Shown here piece by piece: positions 47,309 to 59,891 of a DNA stretch of 64,000 nucleotides (within the stretch, counting starts at the first letter, position 1; each line of letters opens with the position of its first letter). Source of the stretch: Bradysia coprophila (lineage: Eukaryota > Arthropoda > Insecta > Diptera > Sciaridae); contig NW_023503941.1 in the NCBI RefSeq assembly GCF_014529535.1, positions 1,956,645 to 2,020,644 of the forward strand, written 5' to 3'. The translations under genes and the position numbers were made by a program. Below the pieces are notes generated by a model. The model was not told the origin of the DNA. It was given only the letters and a program-made list of their open reading frames with translations, and made no database searches.

Positions 47309-48402
47309 GACTATTTGTTATCGTATGGCACAACTCAACCCCTATATTGCCAATCTGAAAGACCTCCGAATAAGGCCAAAAGCACATGAACAACTTTGCG
47401 TTTATGCAGTTAAAGCATGAGTGGTACTCTAAAAAGCGTGAGTGGTATTCTAAATAGGGTACTGAAACTCGACAGTGTGTCACACAACTGTAAAAACATT
47501 TTAAAAATAGAGTACTTTCTGCAGCTGACCCCTATGCACCCTTTTGCTTGAAGTGCGTTGGTTTATTGGATCGACAATTTTGCTTCGTTTTTCGTTGTTT
47601 AGCCTTTGGTATATATCAGATTACAATGGAAAGCCCAGCATAATTGTCGATGCATTGAACGCAGAATCGTGTGCTTTTGCAACTAAAGAACCAACTGTGG
47701 TCATATCGTCGAGCTTTGATTACCACTAACCTTAACCGAAGAGGGCTGCTCTTCGTCATTCAGGCAAACTTACATTTGTCCGTAGCTTATCGATTTTAGC
47801 CTTTGCAGCAAAATACGATGTGTTCATTTATTGTAGACTAGCTCATCTAAAGCCAAATGAGATTTACACCAAAAGACCAATGTTACATCTCCGGTCGTTA
47901 CAAGTGTGTTCACACATAATAATAATCTATGTGCACAGCACTCGCGGTTATCGATATATGCTTTGTATACCGACATGTCTATACATTTATTCCTACATTT
48001 TAAGTCGAATAAAATATGATAAATTACCTTGGCATCGATAAAATTATTAATCGTTCTAGTTCGACGTATTGTTAATTTGTACAATTTTGTATATTAATTT
48101 AACATGAAAACTTATTTTTATAAAATCATTGAACTGCTGTTCAATAAAAACCGTCATAAAATGCAAACACAACACCACCAGCAGCAGTAGCAGCAGCAAA
48201 AGTCGTAAAAATAAATTGATTTAGGCTTCGTTGATTTTGTTGATTTTCGTGGATATTTCGATGCGAATTCAATATGTATTTGCGTGAAGCGTATAATTTG
48301 GTCGAATAGACAAACAAGAAGAAGACTTGTTAGGCGAGGAACCCCTCGGTCAAGTTTTTTGTTTTGTTTTCGAAAGGAAACAAAAGGATGGAAAGTCGCG
48401 AT
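47309..48402. other. Intergenic, no gene seen
   Basis: A short CAGCAG run at 48176-48200; otherwise nothing. Confidence 0.4.
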
Positions 48403-48771
48403 ATCGAGTGAATTTTGTTGATCCGAGGCGTAGCCGAGGTGAATAAACTCACGAAAACGAGACTTGTCATCTATTTATCCCCAGTCATGTAATTGAATTA
48501 CATGCTACATGCGTCGAAAACCGCACTTTTCGTGTTTCAGGCGTCACTTTTGACGACCTCAGCATGTAAAATCCATCACATAACTCGGGATAAGAATGAA
48601 AAGTCTCGTTTTCGTGTGTGTACTGACCTCAACTTCGCCTCGGATCAACAAAATTCACACGAAAACTCTTCTTTTCACCTTTTTATCGCTTGGTATGTAA
48701 AATACTGAGGTCGTCGAAAGTAGTGCGTCTTCGAACATGAAAAGTACGGTTTTCGACACATGTAGCATGTA
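48403..48771. repeat. Complex foldback
   Basis: Two interleaved inverted pairs: GAATTTTGTTGATCCGAGGC ... CACGAAAACGAGAC against its inverse near 48600-48665, and CTACATGCGTCGAAAACCG ... GACGACCTCAG against the inverse near 48690-48770. Confidence 0.6.
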
Positions 48772-49576
48772 GCATGACTCTTACGTACCTGGGCGGGCTA
48801 CAAGCGAAATTACCTCTCGAATCGACCGTCCCAAACAGGTACGTACACAACTTTCTATACAGAGGGACGAAAGTCCAATCACAGCGCCCAATTAAATCCT
48901 CACTTCCTGACCATAAAAGTTGATTTCTGAATCCGGGGCAATGAATGCGTTTTCGATTTTGTAAGGTTTTACTTGAGGTTTTACCTCAAGCGTAAACCCT
49001 GATTAATACAAAATACAAAAATGCAATCGAATTTTTGGGCTTGCAATGCATTTTTGTTGTTTTTCCATTTCATTCGTGATGTATATATGCGCAGATCAAC
49101 GAATACTGATTAAGACTGTAAAATGTGTTGGACGTAAAATGCAAAAGAAAATTCGAACGCTTTACAAAATCATATGATCTCAAGTTTAAATCGGCCGTCG
49201 TAATGCAACATATCACCGGTTTTTTTTTGTGTATATAAATCGAAGGATTTTATGCTAATCGATGCAATTAAACCGTTTTGAAAATTAAAACTTTTTTTTT
49301 TCATGAAAGGTCGTGAACTTGGACGAGTAAGAAAAAAAAAGTGAAATAAATGTGATCGATCGTTTAAAGTAACCGTAACGGAATTTTGTTAAATATTAAT
49401 AACTTACGAATCGTTTTTATCTCGCAATGATGGCCGGAAAATCTTTTGTTAATTTCTTATTGTGGAAACTTTCCAAATTATTTTGTTTATGTTAAAATTC
49501 ACTGAAGGAAGTCGTACACATAATTGATCGTTTACATTTTGATCTATAATATTAAGAACTATGATCATCAAAATTA
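48772..49576. other. Intergenic, no gene seen
   Basis: Nothing recognised. Confidence 0.4.
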
Positions 49577-49740
49577 GAGGTAGCGGAACATTTCTACACC
49601 GTCAATATCGTCAGACACAATATTATCACTAAAAAAACGACAATATCGTTCTGTTGACGATAATATCGCCCTACCTGTTGAATGTTGTCGTGTTGAACAA
49701 TATTGGCCGGACCGTCGCCGTGTAGAAATGTCATCTCTCC
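49577..49740. mobile_element. ATCG-dyad MITE family, short copy 4
   Basis: Ends GAGGTAGCGGAACATTTCTA and inverted GAGAGATGACATTTCTACAC enclose only about two degenerate dyads, so this is the near-empty form of the family. Confidence 0.8.
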
Positions 49741-49749
49741 AAAATTATT

Positions 49750-49874
49750 TTGGGCCAAATAGGGTTTTATGTGGTTTGGATGCATCTAAGATGAAATAGA
49801 AGTTGAAATGTTTGGGTGTACACATTTCATCATACATGCATCCAAACTTCATAATCCATATTTGGTCCAAAAGC
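49750..49874. repeat. Inverted repeat, about 35-bp arms
   Basis: TTTGGGCCAAATAGGGTTTT ... TTTGGATGCAT faces ATGCATCCAAA ... CCATATTTGGTCCAAA. Confidence 0.65.
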
Positions 49875-49884
49875 ACATTAAATT

Positions 49885-50133
49885 ACCTTTCAAATGATAC
49901 CCCACTCGACCATGTACGTTTTGTGTACCTCGAGAAATTTCAGTAAGAACAGTGTAAGTCTTCGGTTGAAAACTTCAACTGCACATATTTCAGTGTCAAT
50001 GAATTTTAAACCTAATAAGTCCCTATTCGGCTCAATAGTACTTTCTAATGACACCCCACACGACCCTGTACGGCTCGCGTAACTGGAGAATTTTTTGTAA
50101 GAAAAGTGCAGGTTTTCGGTTTTTGATCACCTT
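49885..50133 (+). repeat. Two diverged units of about 153 bp
   Basis: CAAATGATACCCCACTCGAC (49890) and TAATGACACCCCACACGACC (about 50043) head units that both continue with a CTCGAGAAATTT/CTGGAGAATTTT stretch and CTTCGGTT/TTTTCGGTT. Confidence 0.6.
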
Positions 50134-50141
50134 TCACCAGC

Positions 50142-50948
50142 CAGGCATGAGCGCCGACGGAGAAACCTCGGCGGCGGCGAAAAAGTCGGCTTGAGCCGGC
50201 TTAAAACGGCTCGGCCGGAGGAGGTTCCTTTTAATTTTTTTTCAAAATAAAAACGTTTAGATAAATTCATGGAAAACGAACTAGTAAGCATGAAAATGAA
50301 ATTGTACGGAAAGCGAAAATGTAGGTAGATTAGGTTGTTCAAAGTGCAAGTGGAACTGGTCTTGTTACAAGCAAGTCTCTAAGTCTAAGGTTCACTAACA
50401 CGTCAAGTTTTATTGCCTCAAAACTTGAACTAAATGGAAAATCATGCTCCAGTACACTCATTTAACTCATTAAGAAAATGGTTTTCGAGAAGAAATCGAA
50501 AGCTCACGAAAATCAAGTAAAAATTGAAAAGAAAAAAAAATCGAGAAAATTCGCAAAGATCGATAAAGTTTTCTCAAATTTGTGAATTAACTGATTGTGC
50601 GCCTTCGGCTCGTTCCGCAAAGGTCATACTTGCCAAAACAACAAACTTAGAAGCGAGGACGTAATATACCATTCTGGAAAATTCATGAAAATTCAAGAAA
50701 ATTTTCAAAATTTTCTTAATTTTGAAAAAAAAAATTCAAAAAGTACTTGAGCTGCTTAGGATCAACAGGAATCTCGGTTTTCAAAATTATTTCACCCATT
50801 CACCTTTCGAAATCCTTATTTCATTTTCCAGCCGTTTCAAGCCGGCTTGAGCCGTGTTTTTGGCACCGGCTCGGCTGCGGCGCGGCTTGCTCAAAAATGG
50901 CCGGCGGCGGCTTAATCGGCGGCTTATTTTCGGCGGCGCTCATGCCTG
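50142..50948 (+). mobile_element. hAT-like MITE, CAGGCATGAGCG family, copy 2
   Basis: Ends CAGGCATGAGCGCCG and its inverse, with a perfect 8-bp target duplication TCACCAGC (50134-50141, 50949-50956). Differs from 12796-13636 by a handful of substitutions, one gap of about 30 bp near the left and the absence of the extra tip. Confidence 0.92.
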
Positions 50949-50956
50949 TCACCAGC

Positions 50957-51835
50957 CACACAAACTTCGAAGAATTTTTTTGAAAGTGGTTTTGGCTTCT
51001 AGGGTCGAATACCTTTCTAGGCACATATAGAAAAGTCCACTAGAAAATGCGTCCGATTTCGGTAGGCTTTTTTTCAAAAGAATCCCTCACAACAACCTGT
51101 ACTGATGAAACGAATTATTTGTGTTGCAGTTGAGTTTTGAACCCACAACTTGCAATTCAATAATTCAATGTGAAGACATACACAATGCGCTGTTGAGTTG
51201 TTCAGGGCACAATCCCACATCCCCGTAGTTTTCGTTTCAAAACCTCGTTACAAGCATTTACTAATATTTATTAACTTACGATACGCACGACAAAAATCCC
51301 AAAATAATTATTTGAACTTTGAGATGTCCAACTATCAGGAAACTAATTCCACCATTCTAAAGTGGTTAGTCATTTTGGAAAATGCCTCGACTTAAAGCAG
51401 CAAAACAAAAGAGCTGGACCGTCTTGTACGTGCCTACTCGTGAAACTCGTACACATTCGGGGAATTTCCATAAATTAAACATTTTGTATTTCGTGTGATA
51501 CATAAAAACCGTACAACTATATATGCCAGCCCATCAGAGAGGCACGAGGCATAAAGTCATAACATAAAACCAGAGTGACGTTGAAAACAAGTTTTGACGC
51601 AAAAGAAATTTCGCATTTACTCACACCTACCTCAACGTTATATTAATCATGATCTCGGTTGGTTCATCAAAAAAATACACTATTATAAGGCGCCGGTGTT
51701 GATAGGTTGCCCTCGATGATAAAATATATTTTTTTCTATTTTTGAACTGTTGATCTGCTGGGACATGTTTTCACAGTCGATTTTGGTGTAAAATTAAAAA
51801 CTTTACCAGCGTTGAACCGTGATTAGAGCAGTTAA
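50957..51835. other. Intergenic, no gene seen
   Basis: Nothing recognised. Confidence 0.4.
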
Positions 51836-51938
51836 GACGGGACTAAGAGAGTAAGAATAATCCAACGAAATGGTCCTATGCTGCAGACATTTATAGTGAA
51901 CAGTACAGAAAGACTGCTCAATATTCTTCACAGTCAAT

Positions 51939-52347
51939 TCGCACGATTATATTTTGTAATTTTCACCGAATTAATCTTGGCACTTGATTGCAGCGCCACG
52001 TCCTTATAGTCAGCACGGTTCTGAAAGAACAGGGTTCTTTCAGAACCTTGATAGTCAGCAGTCCAAATTGAGTGACCGTGTTCACTTTTAATGGATTGTA
52101 ATGCAGTGATCTTTCTGCCAACGTTCTTTCAGAAACCTTGGTTTCTGCGGAGATCGCAAACGTATTGTCATTTCACTACAAAATTTCCGCTATCTCCGCC
52201 TGAACATCTCCACAATGCAATCCACGATTAAAAGTGAACACAGTCACTCAATTTGGACTGTGGGAGACTATAAGTGCGTGGCGCTGCAATCAAGTGCCTA
52301 GTTATATTCGGTGGACGAGCCCCATTAAAAGTTAAAAAATCGTGCGA
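51939..52347. repeat. Palindromic MITE, about 200-bp imperfect arms
   Basis: TCGCACGATT ... GGCACTTGATTGCAGCGCCA faces TGGCGCTGCAATCAAGTGCC ... AATCGTGCGA; inner arms share CACTTTTAATGGATTG-like sequence. Confidence 0.75.
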
Positions 52348-52364
52348 TGGATGGTAATAGGTGA

Positions 52365-52620
52365 TGGAATTTGTTTATGTACTGTCCGTTTGACAAGCGG
52401 ATCGCCACGGTTCAGCAGTGGGTTTCGAACATTTGTTTTTTACACGTTGGCACATGTGCTCTTGTCAGATTCAAGATTGTTTTTACGAAGGTTACGCTGA
52501 TTATACTTTGTGAAAAAGGCCAATACCTTGCAAATATGTCACATCTTGGACAGAATTTGATACTGCAATATCTGCAACATGAAAAAACTAAATGTTCGAA
52601 ACCCACTGAAACCCCGTGCT
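52365..52620 (+). repeat. Dispersed repeat, copy 1
   Basis: GGAATTTGTTTATGTACTGT ... GGTTACGCTGAT ... recurs diverged at 58225-58460. Its ends AGTGGGTTTCGAACATTTG and AAATGTTCGAAACCCACT are inverted repeats. Confidence 0.65.
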
Positions 52621-52664
52621 TCCATCTACGTAATATACACATACTAGGTGAGCCAATCTTAATC

Positions 52665-53105
52665 TATCAGTCAAAAACACTCAAAAGAGTAAAAGTGACG
52701 CAAGTCCCTGCGCATACTTCCAAAACAACTGATATCGCTGGAGGTGACGCATTCTGCGCTTGTACGCAAAAACTGTAACAGGAAAATTTTGACCAAAGAA
52801 ATTCTAGAAACAAAATTTTACCAAAAAAATTTTGCGTCACAAAGTGGCAGATGATTCGGACGTATTAGGACGTATTCTTGCCCATTTTAAAAAATTTCTT
52901 AAAAGTACTTTCCTCAACATCTGCCACTTGTGACGCAAATTTTTTTTGGTAAAATTTTGTTTCTAGAATTTCTTTGTCCAAATTTTTCCTGTTACAGTTT
53001 TTGCGTACAAGCGCAGAATGCGTCACATCCAGCGATATTAGTTGTTTTGGAAGTATGCACAGGGACTTGCGTCACTTTTACTCTTTTGAGTGTTTTTGAC
53101 TGATA
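52665..53105. mobile_element. Foldback element with GTGACGCA motifs
   Basis: Arms of about 195 bp around a loop near 52862-52913. Each arm carries AAAAGTGACGCAAGTCCCTG, ACAACTGATATCGCTGGAGG, TGACGCATTCTGCGC and TTTTGCGTCACAA. Shares motif order with the 63028-63530 foldback but has different sequence between motifs. Confidence 0.8.
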
Positions 53106-53129
53106 TCAGTTCTTCTGGAAGAATTAGTA

Positions 53130-53560
53130 GATTGAAAAAATTGAAAAATTTTAAAAATTTGAAAATTAAAAAAAAAATTAAAAATTTAGAAAATTTTGAA
53201 AAATTTTGAAAAATTAAAAAAAATTGAAAAATTTTAAAAATTTTTGAAAAATTTAAAAAATTTTGAAAAATTTCGAAAGTTTTAAAAAATTTAGAAAATT
53301 TTTGAAAAATTTGAAAATTTTGAAAAATTTGAAAAAGTTTTGAAAAATTTTGAAAAATTAAAAAAAATTGAAAAATTTAAAAAATTTTGAAAAATTTAAA
53401 AAATTTTGAAAAATTTAGAAAGTTTTAAAAAATTTAGAAAATTTTGAAAAATTAAAAAAATTTTGAAAAATTTAAAAATTTTGAAAAATTTAAAAAATTT
53501 AGAAAAATTTAAAAAAATGTAAAAAATTATGAATAATTTAAAAAATTCTAAATTTAGGAA
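53130..53560. repeat. Simple array, AAATTTTGAAAAATTT units
   Basis: Degenerate A/T-rich units next to the foldback, as in the other foldback copies where the array unit is different. Confidence 0.9.
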
Positions 53561-53802
53561 AAAAAAATTGAGGCGAGCAGAGCTTACCAAAAGCGATCAA
53601 ATTTGTTCTACCATACCCATCCACACACACACACTTAAAGGTGTTCTTATATGGGGCTTATATGGGAACTTCGAGGAGCCCTAGCTCCGAAACAAGGCCG
53701 GTACCCCCAAATTTTTTTTTCTGGAATGTCTTAGAATGACGACTAGAATCTACTCCCAAAATTTCAACAAAATCTAAAGAAGACTTTAGAAGATAGGAAA
53801 CA

Positions 53803-53827
53803 CGGACGGACGGACGGACGGACGGAC
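53803..53827 (+). repeat. (GGAC)n microsatellite
   Basis: Six tetranucleotide units in a stretch whose layout recalls the GTCTGTCC region of the hairpin-ended element. Confidence 0.9.
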
Positions 53828-54245
53828 TAACAAAGTAACGTAGGATTTTTTCATTTCGTTTAAAGTACTGAAATTGACCAAAATGTATGGAAATGGGGCT
53901 TCTTGGAAGATTTTTTGCGTGGCCAAATTTTAAGCTGCAAGAACGTGTGATAGCTCGTTGAACTCGTACGGACGCCTAGTTTTTTTTAATGGTAATTTGG
54001 AGTCATTTGTCTTTGAATTGTAGAACTTCAATATTTGCTGCAGTCTACGACAAAAAAATTTTTTTGAAATTTTTTCTAGTAATAGGACTTGCGTCACGGG
54101 CGCTATGCTAACGCGCGCCCATGATTACTCAGGTAATTATTGACTTTGAAGGATATTGAGTAGTATTTCTGTACTGTCCACTAAACTATGTTTACAGTGG
54201 CTGCAGCATAAGACCATTTCGTTGGATTATTCTTACTCTCTTATC

Positions 54246-54891
54246 CCGGAAAGTATTCATTAAAATTTTGTAGTGAAATGACAATACATTGAGATCTCAG
54301 TTCATAGCGCGCAATTCATTTTGAAACGGAGCTGGTCTCGCCGGCAGTATTCTGGTATTTTTTTTTACTATGGCAACAAACCAGAGGTCGAACAACAAAT
54401 ACATTCGTAAGGTGCAGCCAAATCAATTTACTCGACATTACTTTCGTAATTGGTAGAAATTCTAATAAAATTGCGGTTAAAAACAGTCAGCCGGTCATTT
54501 TCAAATAAAAATTTAATGTAAACAAAAATATTTACTGCGTCAACACAGTGGAAATGTGTGTGGTTTGGTTATTCATTTTTTTTTGTAATATTTATTTTAC
54601 AGCCAAAACGGGTACATTATTCGAATAATATAAAATGGCACATGTGTCTCTGAATCACTGATGCGAATCTAATTTTATGACTGATCTTTGATTGTATCAT
54701 GTCAAGAAAAAGAAGAATTATGTTAATCAAGCACGGCGAGTTTTGCTTACATTTAATAGCGTTGTTATGGTTCAACGAAATAAATTTTTGGCGAATCTTG
54801 AGAAAAATCATAAAAGTTGACCTTTGAGCTTCGGCAGAGAATAATTTCGTTAATGCCACGCGTGTATGCATTGGTCAATCATTAGATTTGA
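54246..54891. other. Intergenic, no gene seen
   Basis: A short stretch with TTGTCATTTCACTACAAAAT inverted relative to 52165-52190; nothing else. Confidence 0.4.
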
Positions 54892-55036
54892 TAATAGGGA
54901 GATTGCGATTTTCACTTATAGCTAAAAGCTGACAAATTATGAGTAACTTCTCCATAGAAAGTAGTTTACATGTAGAGTGAGATTATAATTTCCAACTTAT
55001 AATATGATGAGAGTGAAAATCGCAATCTCCCTATTA
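54892..55036. mobile_element. TA-flanked MITE with 25-bp perfect terminal repeats
   Basis: TAATAGGGAGATTGCGATTT plus TCACT at the left is repeated exactly inverted at the right end; 145 bp in all. TA at both tips fits a Tc1/mariner-type target. Confidence 0.85.
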
Positions 55037-55282
55037 CGGTCGACGATAGGGAAATCACCTACTGTAACACGTGAGAGCAAAACGTGTTAATTAGAAAACG
55101 AATTTAGTAAATATAATGGATAGAACAAGATGAATAACGAGAAGAATGACGTTTTAATAACAGAGATTCATATTTTTCCATAACACCAATTGCGTGGGTA
55201 AGCTTTTGGTTTCGGGTACAATGAGTAAATCCACTTCAAAAGGTGTTAAGATGGATGGGAGGACTAAAATATTGTAATCATT

Positions 55283-55440
55283 TGTCCTGTTACACACGGC
55301 AAGCATACGGCCAGTATTATTGTCGAATCTATTACTTCCATCGATCAAAGTATTTTTGATCTGTTCATTTCAAATCTTGTACTTCAATTTGTTTAACATG
55401 CATTTTACTGTAAAAAAGGACATGTCTCCCAGAGCTGTTC
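55283..55440 (+). mobile_element. piggyBac-like MITE, 5' part
   Basis: TCCTGTTACACACGGCAAGC and following bases match the left half of 47096-47308; the TTAA and right end are not preserved. Confidence 0.55.
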
Positions 55441-55775
55441 ATTTTTTTTCGTCATTTTCTGCCCTCCGCTGAAACTTCGGATGTCTTTGTTATGAAAAAC
55501 ATTGGGAATTGCCGAGAAAATGGTGAATTGTCGTCCTAGAAATGCAATTTCCAAATTTTCTCCTATCGTTGAACAAATAACTATTCAACTCTGAAGATGA
55601 AAATATCGTGAATCACTTCAAGTTCTGAATTTTCAGCGGACATACAGCGTGAAAACATTTAGTGATTGCGAGTGTAACCGCAGTGGGCGCTGATTCTCGA
55701 AATACTCGTAAATTGACAGTTCTTATGTGATTTTATGCACGCAACTGTCAAGTTATGAATATTTGGAGTTACGGA

Positions 55776-55955
55776 AGGTCTCTTCCAAGGCCGTTCAAAA
55801 TGTGAATCGTCATCCACAGAGAAGCCAACACAACCTCACTTTGAAGTTTTAACGAACAAATTTGTTTAAGTTGCGGTTATGTTTGCTTCTATGGATGACG
55901 GTCGGTTGTTTTCGGCCTGTCAAAATTCGTTTTTACCGTACGATGGAAGAAACCT
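55776..55955. mobile_element. Palindromic MITE, TTTCTTCC ends, copy 2
   Basis: Inverted relative to 12636-12782; TCTTCCAAGGCCGTTCAAAA ... CCGTACGATGGAAGAAACC. Confidence 0.6.
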
Positions 55956-57103
55956 ATTTTCGGATAAAATCCTATAAGAACTGCCAAGTTACGAATTCTT
56001 AAAGTTACTAACGTATGAGAATTGAAGTCCTGAATCTGTAAATTTTTCCGATAATCTGCAGTCGTTACACCGAAAAGTCGTCGCAAAACGACGCAATAGC
56101 CAAAACGAACAAAAAACCGTGTCAATAATTCCGGTCTCAATTTTTCTGTTAAACTGACACACTAATTAATGGAAACATTTAAACAGAACAAAAAAGAATC
56201 GAAACAATTCATCGCACCTAATCAAAATGCGGATATAGGCAAATATTGAACAGATAAAATCTTATTAAATTTTAACTCAAATAATGTTCATATCCTTCAA
56301 TTCTAAGAATAAAACGGTTGTGTATAATTTCACGGATCTGTGAGATAATTTTTTTAAATTTTATTTCTCTTTAAAATTACAATTAAAATCGACCACAAAT
56401 TGTAGACGTGTACAGTATACAACTACAAACAAAACAAAAGTTCTGCTTTTAGTTTTGAAATAATTGATGCGTGAATTATTTCGAATAATTACGCTAATAA
56501 ACAATTCTAAATCCATCGTGACTTGTCCTAAACCATAAATTATTTTCTGAATTCTAAATTATTTTTAAATTAACATTGGATTATGTATTGAACACGCCAG
56601 CAGATAAAGAATTTTCATTTTCTTTCATGCTTCAGATCCAATCCAGCAACAATCTAAGCGCATTATGAGTGTATGGCAGGGAGTTGGAAGCAAAAAAAAA
56701 ATTGATTAGGATTAACGGATGTTGCACAAATGTAATTCCATACATTCTCTACAACAGCCAATCGTTTTTTTGCCGTCGATGTCGATGATAAATTACTTTC
56801 CGATGACCAGGAGGAGCATATCCTGCTGGTTCTTATCACAGTCAATGTTCGCATCTCTACGCCATTTGGATCTGATTTTAATCGACAGATCACATTTTGC
56901 TGTATAAGATTGCTTTACATCTCATTGCGTCCATGAAAGATAAAGACAGCGTCTGTGATAGTTCTGACTGCTTTTGCATGAAAGACAGGACTGAGCCGAG
57001 AAACCGATAATTTTTTATATTTTTTGTTAACCAAGGGGAGAAAAAATAAGTTTATTTTCGTCAGCATTTGAACGGATATTACAATATTTGGCATTTATAC
57101 AAA
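55956..57103. other. Intergenic, no gene seen
   Basis: AT-rich. A minus-strand frame at 56663-56893 has no recognised domain. Confidence 0.4.
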
Positions 57104-57720
57104 CTACGTCAGAATATAAAAAATCTCATCCATCTTATCATTAGAGCGGAAAGTACCCATGACTGCCGCCGCATTTCCTCTCTGGATCGCAATGCTCAGC
57201 CGTTGTCGTAGAAACGTGCCGGACCTCGGTTCGTGTTTTTTTATCGCAACTTTCTTCGACAATTCATCAAAGAACCGTATCGCTTCCGCACACCACGGAC
57301 CCATTGTCTCGACGGCGAATGGTACGAAGAGATAGCCTTGATTGATTAGTGCGCTGTATTTCGTCACCTTTCTATTCGCTTTGTCTTCCGCTGCCTTGCC
57401 AGCCTTTTTCGTGCTGAAACGTACTACATACTAACAAGTTGAGCAGACGCGTTGACAGATGATAAGAATGCCGGTAGAGCCGTATCCTGGACTCTCCTAA
57501 CTCCAATGCCACCCGAGTTTACCGGAAGTGAGGCCATGATCCATGTATCGTCATTCAGAGTTGCATTCGACAGGTGTTCCAAAGCAGATCTAATTTCACT
57601 ATCCACCTCATCAATCAGATCGTTGTTATTCCATGTCGGTGTTGTTCTCAGCAGGAAGACAAGCTTTGGGATGGCGAAACAGTTCTTCAGAATGTAGAAA
57701 GCGACGTGGGGAGAAAATAG
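57104..57720 (-). pseudogene. Non-LTR retrotransposon relic, C-terminal part
   Basis: Frame block 1 (57720-57424) reads AFYILKNCFAIPKLVFLLR ... MASLPVNSGGIGVRRVQDTA and ends in a stop. Block 2 (57420-57104), shifted by one base, reads FVPFAVETMGPWCAEAIRFF ... LSIAIQRGNAAAVMGTF. These resemble the end of LINE pol proteins (post-RT thumb and C-terminus). One frameshift near 57420; no upstream RT. Likely a different clade from the two other relics here. Confidence 0.7.
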
Positions 57721-58834
57721 GAAATTTCACCGAAAGCAACTCAAAGTGGAATTTGTAATTTTCCATTCGAGGTGAACACGATGCGTTTTTCATGCTTGCG
57801 TTTTGCAAAATGAATTGACCCTAATACAGCTGCAGATGTAGAAAACAGGACAGTTTGTTCACCTTAAATTTCCACTCAACAAAAAGTACTACGTGTGAGT
57901 TCCGTGAGAGAGCGAGCTGTCAAGTGATCAAAGCAAAAACTGAAAAAATTCAATTATATGCTTCCTACTGCGGGACGAAAGAAAAAAATGTAAACTCACG
58001 GGCCGTAAGTGACATATAGCGAAGCTTTCGCCGCGTGGGCTTACATATATGTCACTTTCGGCCCTTGGGCTTACATTTTTCAACTTTCGTCCCCAGGAGC
58101 CAGCATATAAAACTTAATACGTAACTCTTTCGGCCTCCTCAATCGATACGTAAATAACTATTTTGTCTCTCACACGGAGTACTTTCTTGGTATGTGTAAA
58201 ACCTTACTGGCCAAAGATTAAGGAATTTGTTTATGTATTGTCCGTTGACAAGTAGATCGCCACCGGTTTCAGGTGGGTTTTCATTTTTGTTTTTTGTACG
58301 TTGCCACACGTTATTGACAATTTCAAGATATTTTAATTGAGAGGTTACGCTGATCGTTTGGTGAAAAAGGACTTCACCTAGCACAAATTAAAGACCTTGT
58401 ACATATGTTTGACATTGCAATGTGGGCAACATAGAGAGACTGAATTTCAGAACTCACCTAGAATTCTTTTGTTCTAATGTCAATTTTGACATTAAACGTC
58501 GCTATCTCAATGGCCAGTTTAGAAAACACAAATTTAGATTTATCAAAGTTTTAAAAGTCATCGATGTTCGCAGTGCATCGGAGTGATTCGGAGCAAAATT
58601 TGAAGTCGCTAAGGGGGAAGGATTGGAAGATGTAGGCATCAATTTTTGATATGAGGAATGCTCTACACATTGTAACTGACCTTTGACGATCTCAATAATT
58701 GCGTTTGGTGAGAAGAAAACAAAAAAAAGTCTGGAAAAAATTCTCTGAGTTCTAGAAACAGTAAAGGATACTTACCAATTACCGGTACGAGAAATAATGC
58801 CTGCGTAATTGCTCTTTAAAAATTTCGAGTTTTT
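57721..58834. other. Spacer with a diverged repeat
   Basis: 58225-58460 is the second copy of the repeat at 52365-52620. Around 57990-58080 short inverted pieces (TAAGTGACATATAG facing TATATGTCACTTTC) occur. No gene seen. Confidence 0.5.
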
Positions 58835-59891
58835 AGACCCGTACAAAGTACTGGGGTCTTATAGGTTTACGCATACGTTTGTAACACGTCGAATTGGACT
58901 CCCTGAGTAAGGGGAAACCTATTGTGGTTGTCTGGAGATGCCAAATCACTGAAAAAAAATGTCCGTCTGTCCGTCTGTCTGTCTGCAGGATAACTTGAGT
59001 AAAACGCATCCGATTTCGAAAATTCTTTTTTTTTTCCCGTTTGGTAATGTCAAAAGACAGGCTAAGTTCGAAGATGAGTGATTTTGGATCGACCCCTCCC
59101 GAGCTGTGGCCCAATAAGTGCTTTACGGTTTTTCGAAGATATCTCCGGACATTTAAACGTTAAACTTGTAAGTGATACGTCAAATAAAAGGTATTTACAA
59201 TACCGATCGACAAAAAAAAAAGTTTATGGAAATCGGATGACCGACTCGTGAGTTAGACCCCTTGGTGTGGAACAGGCACAGGGCGGCAAGCAGTTTTTGC
59301 TTGTAGGTCAGCCACATTTGAACATATTTCGTCTGTTTTAGCTTTATTAGATAGGTATTGACCGTACCAATCAGGGAAAAAAAAGTTTTTGAAATTATGT
59401 TCTCCGGAGCGTGAGCTAGGTCTCTTGGAGTGAGCTCTTATCTGGCTACTCGGCCGTACAGTGAACGTGGAGTATTTTGTCAATATCTCGAGTAAATTTT
59501 GACCGAATTTCGTGAATTTTTTTTGTTTGAAAGGTATTAACGAATGTAAAGCGTCGGTAAAATTTCCGGTCTCCTAACAAAATGGCTGCCGGTGGCCATA
59601 TTGAATTTTAGTAAAAGTGAAATATCTTGGGAAAAATGGTACTTAGATAGTTTCTGTTAACATGGAAATAATTTGTTATGTGTGTGGGGTGTTTCAGGCA
59701 TTCCATATATGGACATCTATATATATATATATCTATATTCACCTATATTGAGCTATAGAGCTATATAATAGCATATTCCTCTATGTTTATTTATGGTGAA
59801 ATATAGGTAAATATAGCGGTATATAGCTGTTTAAATAGGAATTTATGAAAGTTGACTTCGTACGGGGCTGTCTATATTGCCTCCGGCAATT
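58831..59891 (+). mobile_element. Hairpin-ended dispersed element, diverged copy 3
   Basis: Opens AGACCC GTACAAAGTAC TG GGGTCT (58835-58859), then follows the order of copies 1 and 2: GTCCGTCT run (about 58961), AACTTGAGTAAAACGCATCC, GGCTAAGTTCGAAGATG, GTGAGTTAGACCCC. No 145-bp array. Ends with inverted ACTTCGTACGGGGCT (59855-59869) and the hairpin ATTGCC TCC GGCAAT (59876-59890). The tail after it in copies 1 and 2 is missing. Confidence 0.72.

Larger units (their letters stand above)
51836..54245. repeat. 2.4-kb composite bounded by inverted repeats
   Basis: AGAGTAAGAATAATCCAACG through AACAGTACAGAAA (51848-51912) returns inverted at about 54165-54240. Between them lie a palindromic MITE, a foldback and an A-rich array, so this looks like an element filled by later insertions. 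Confidence 0.6.
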
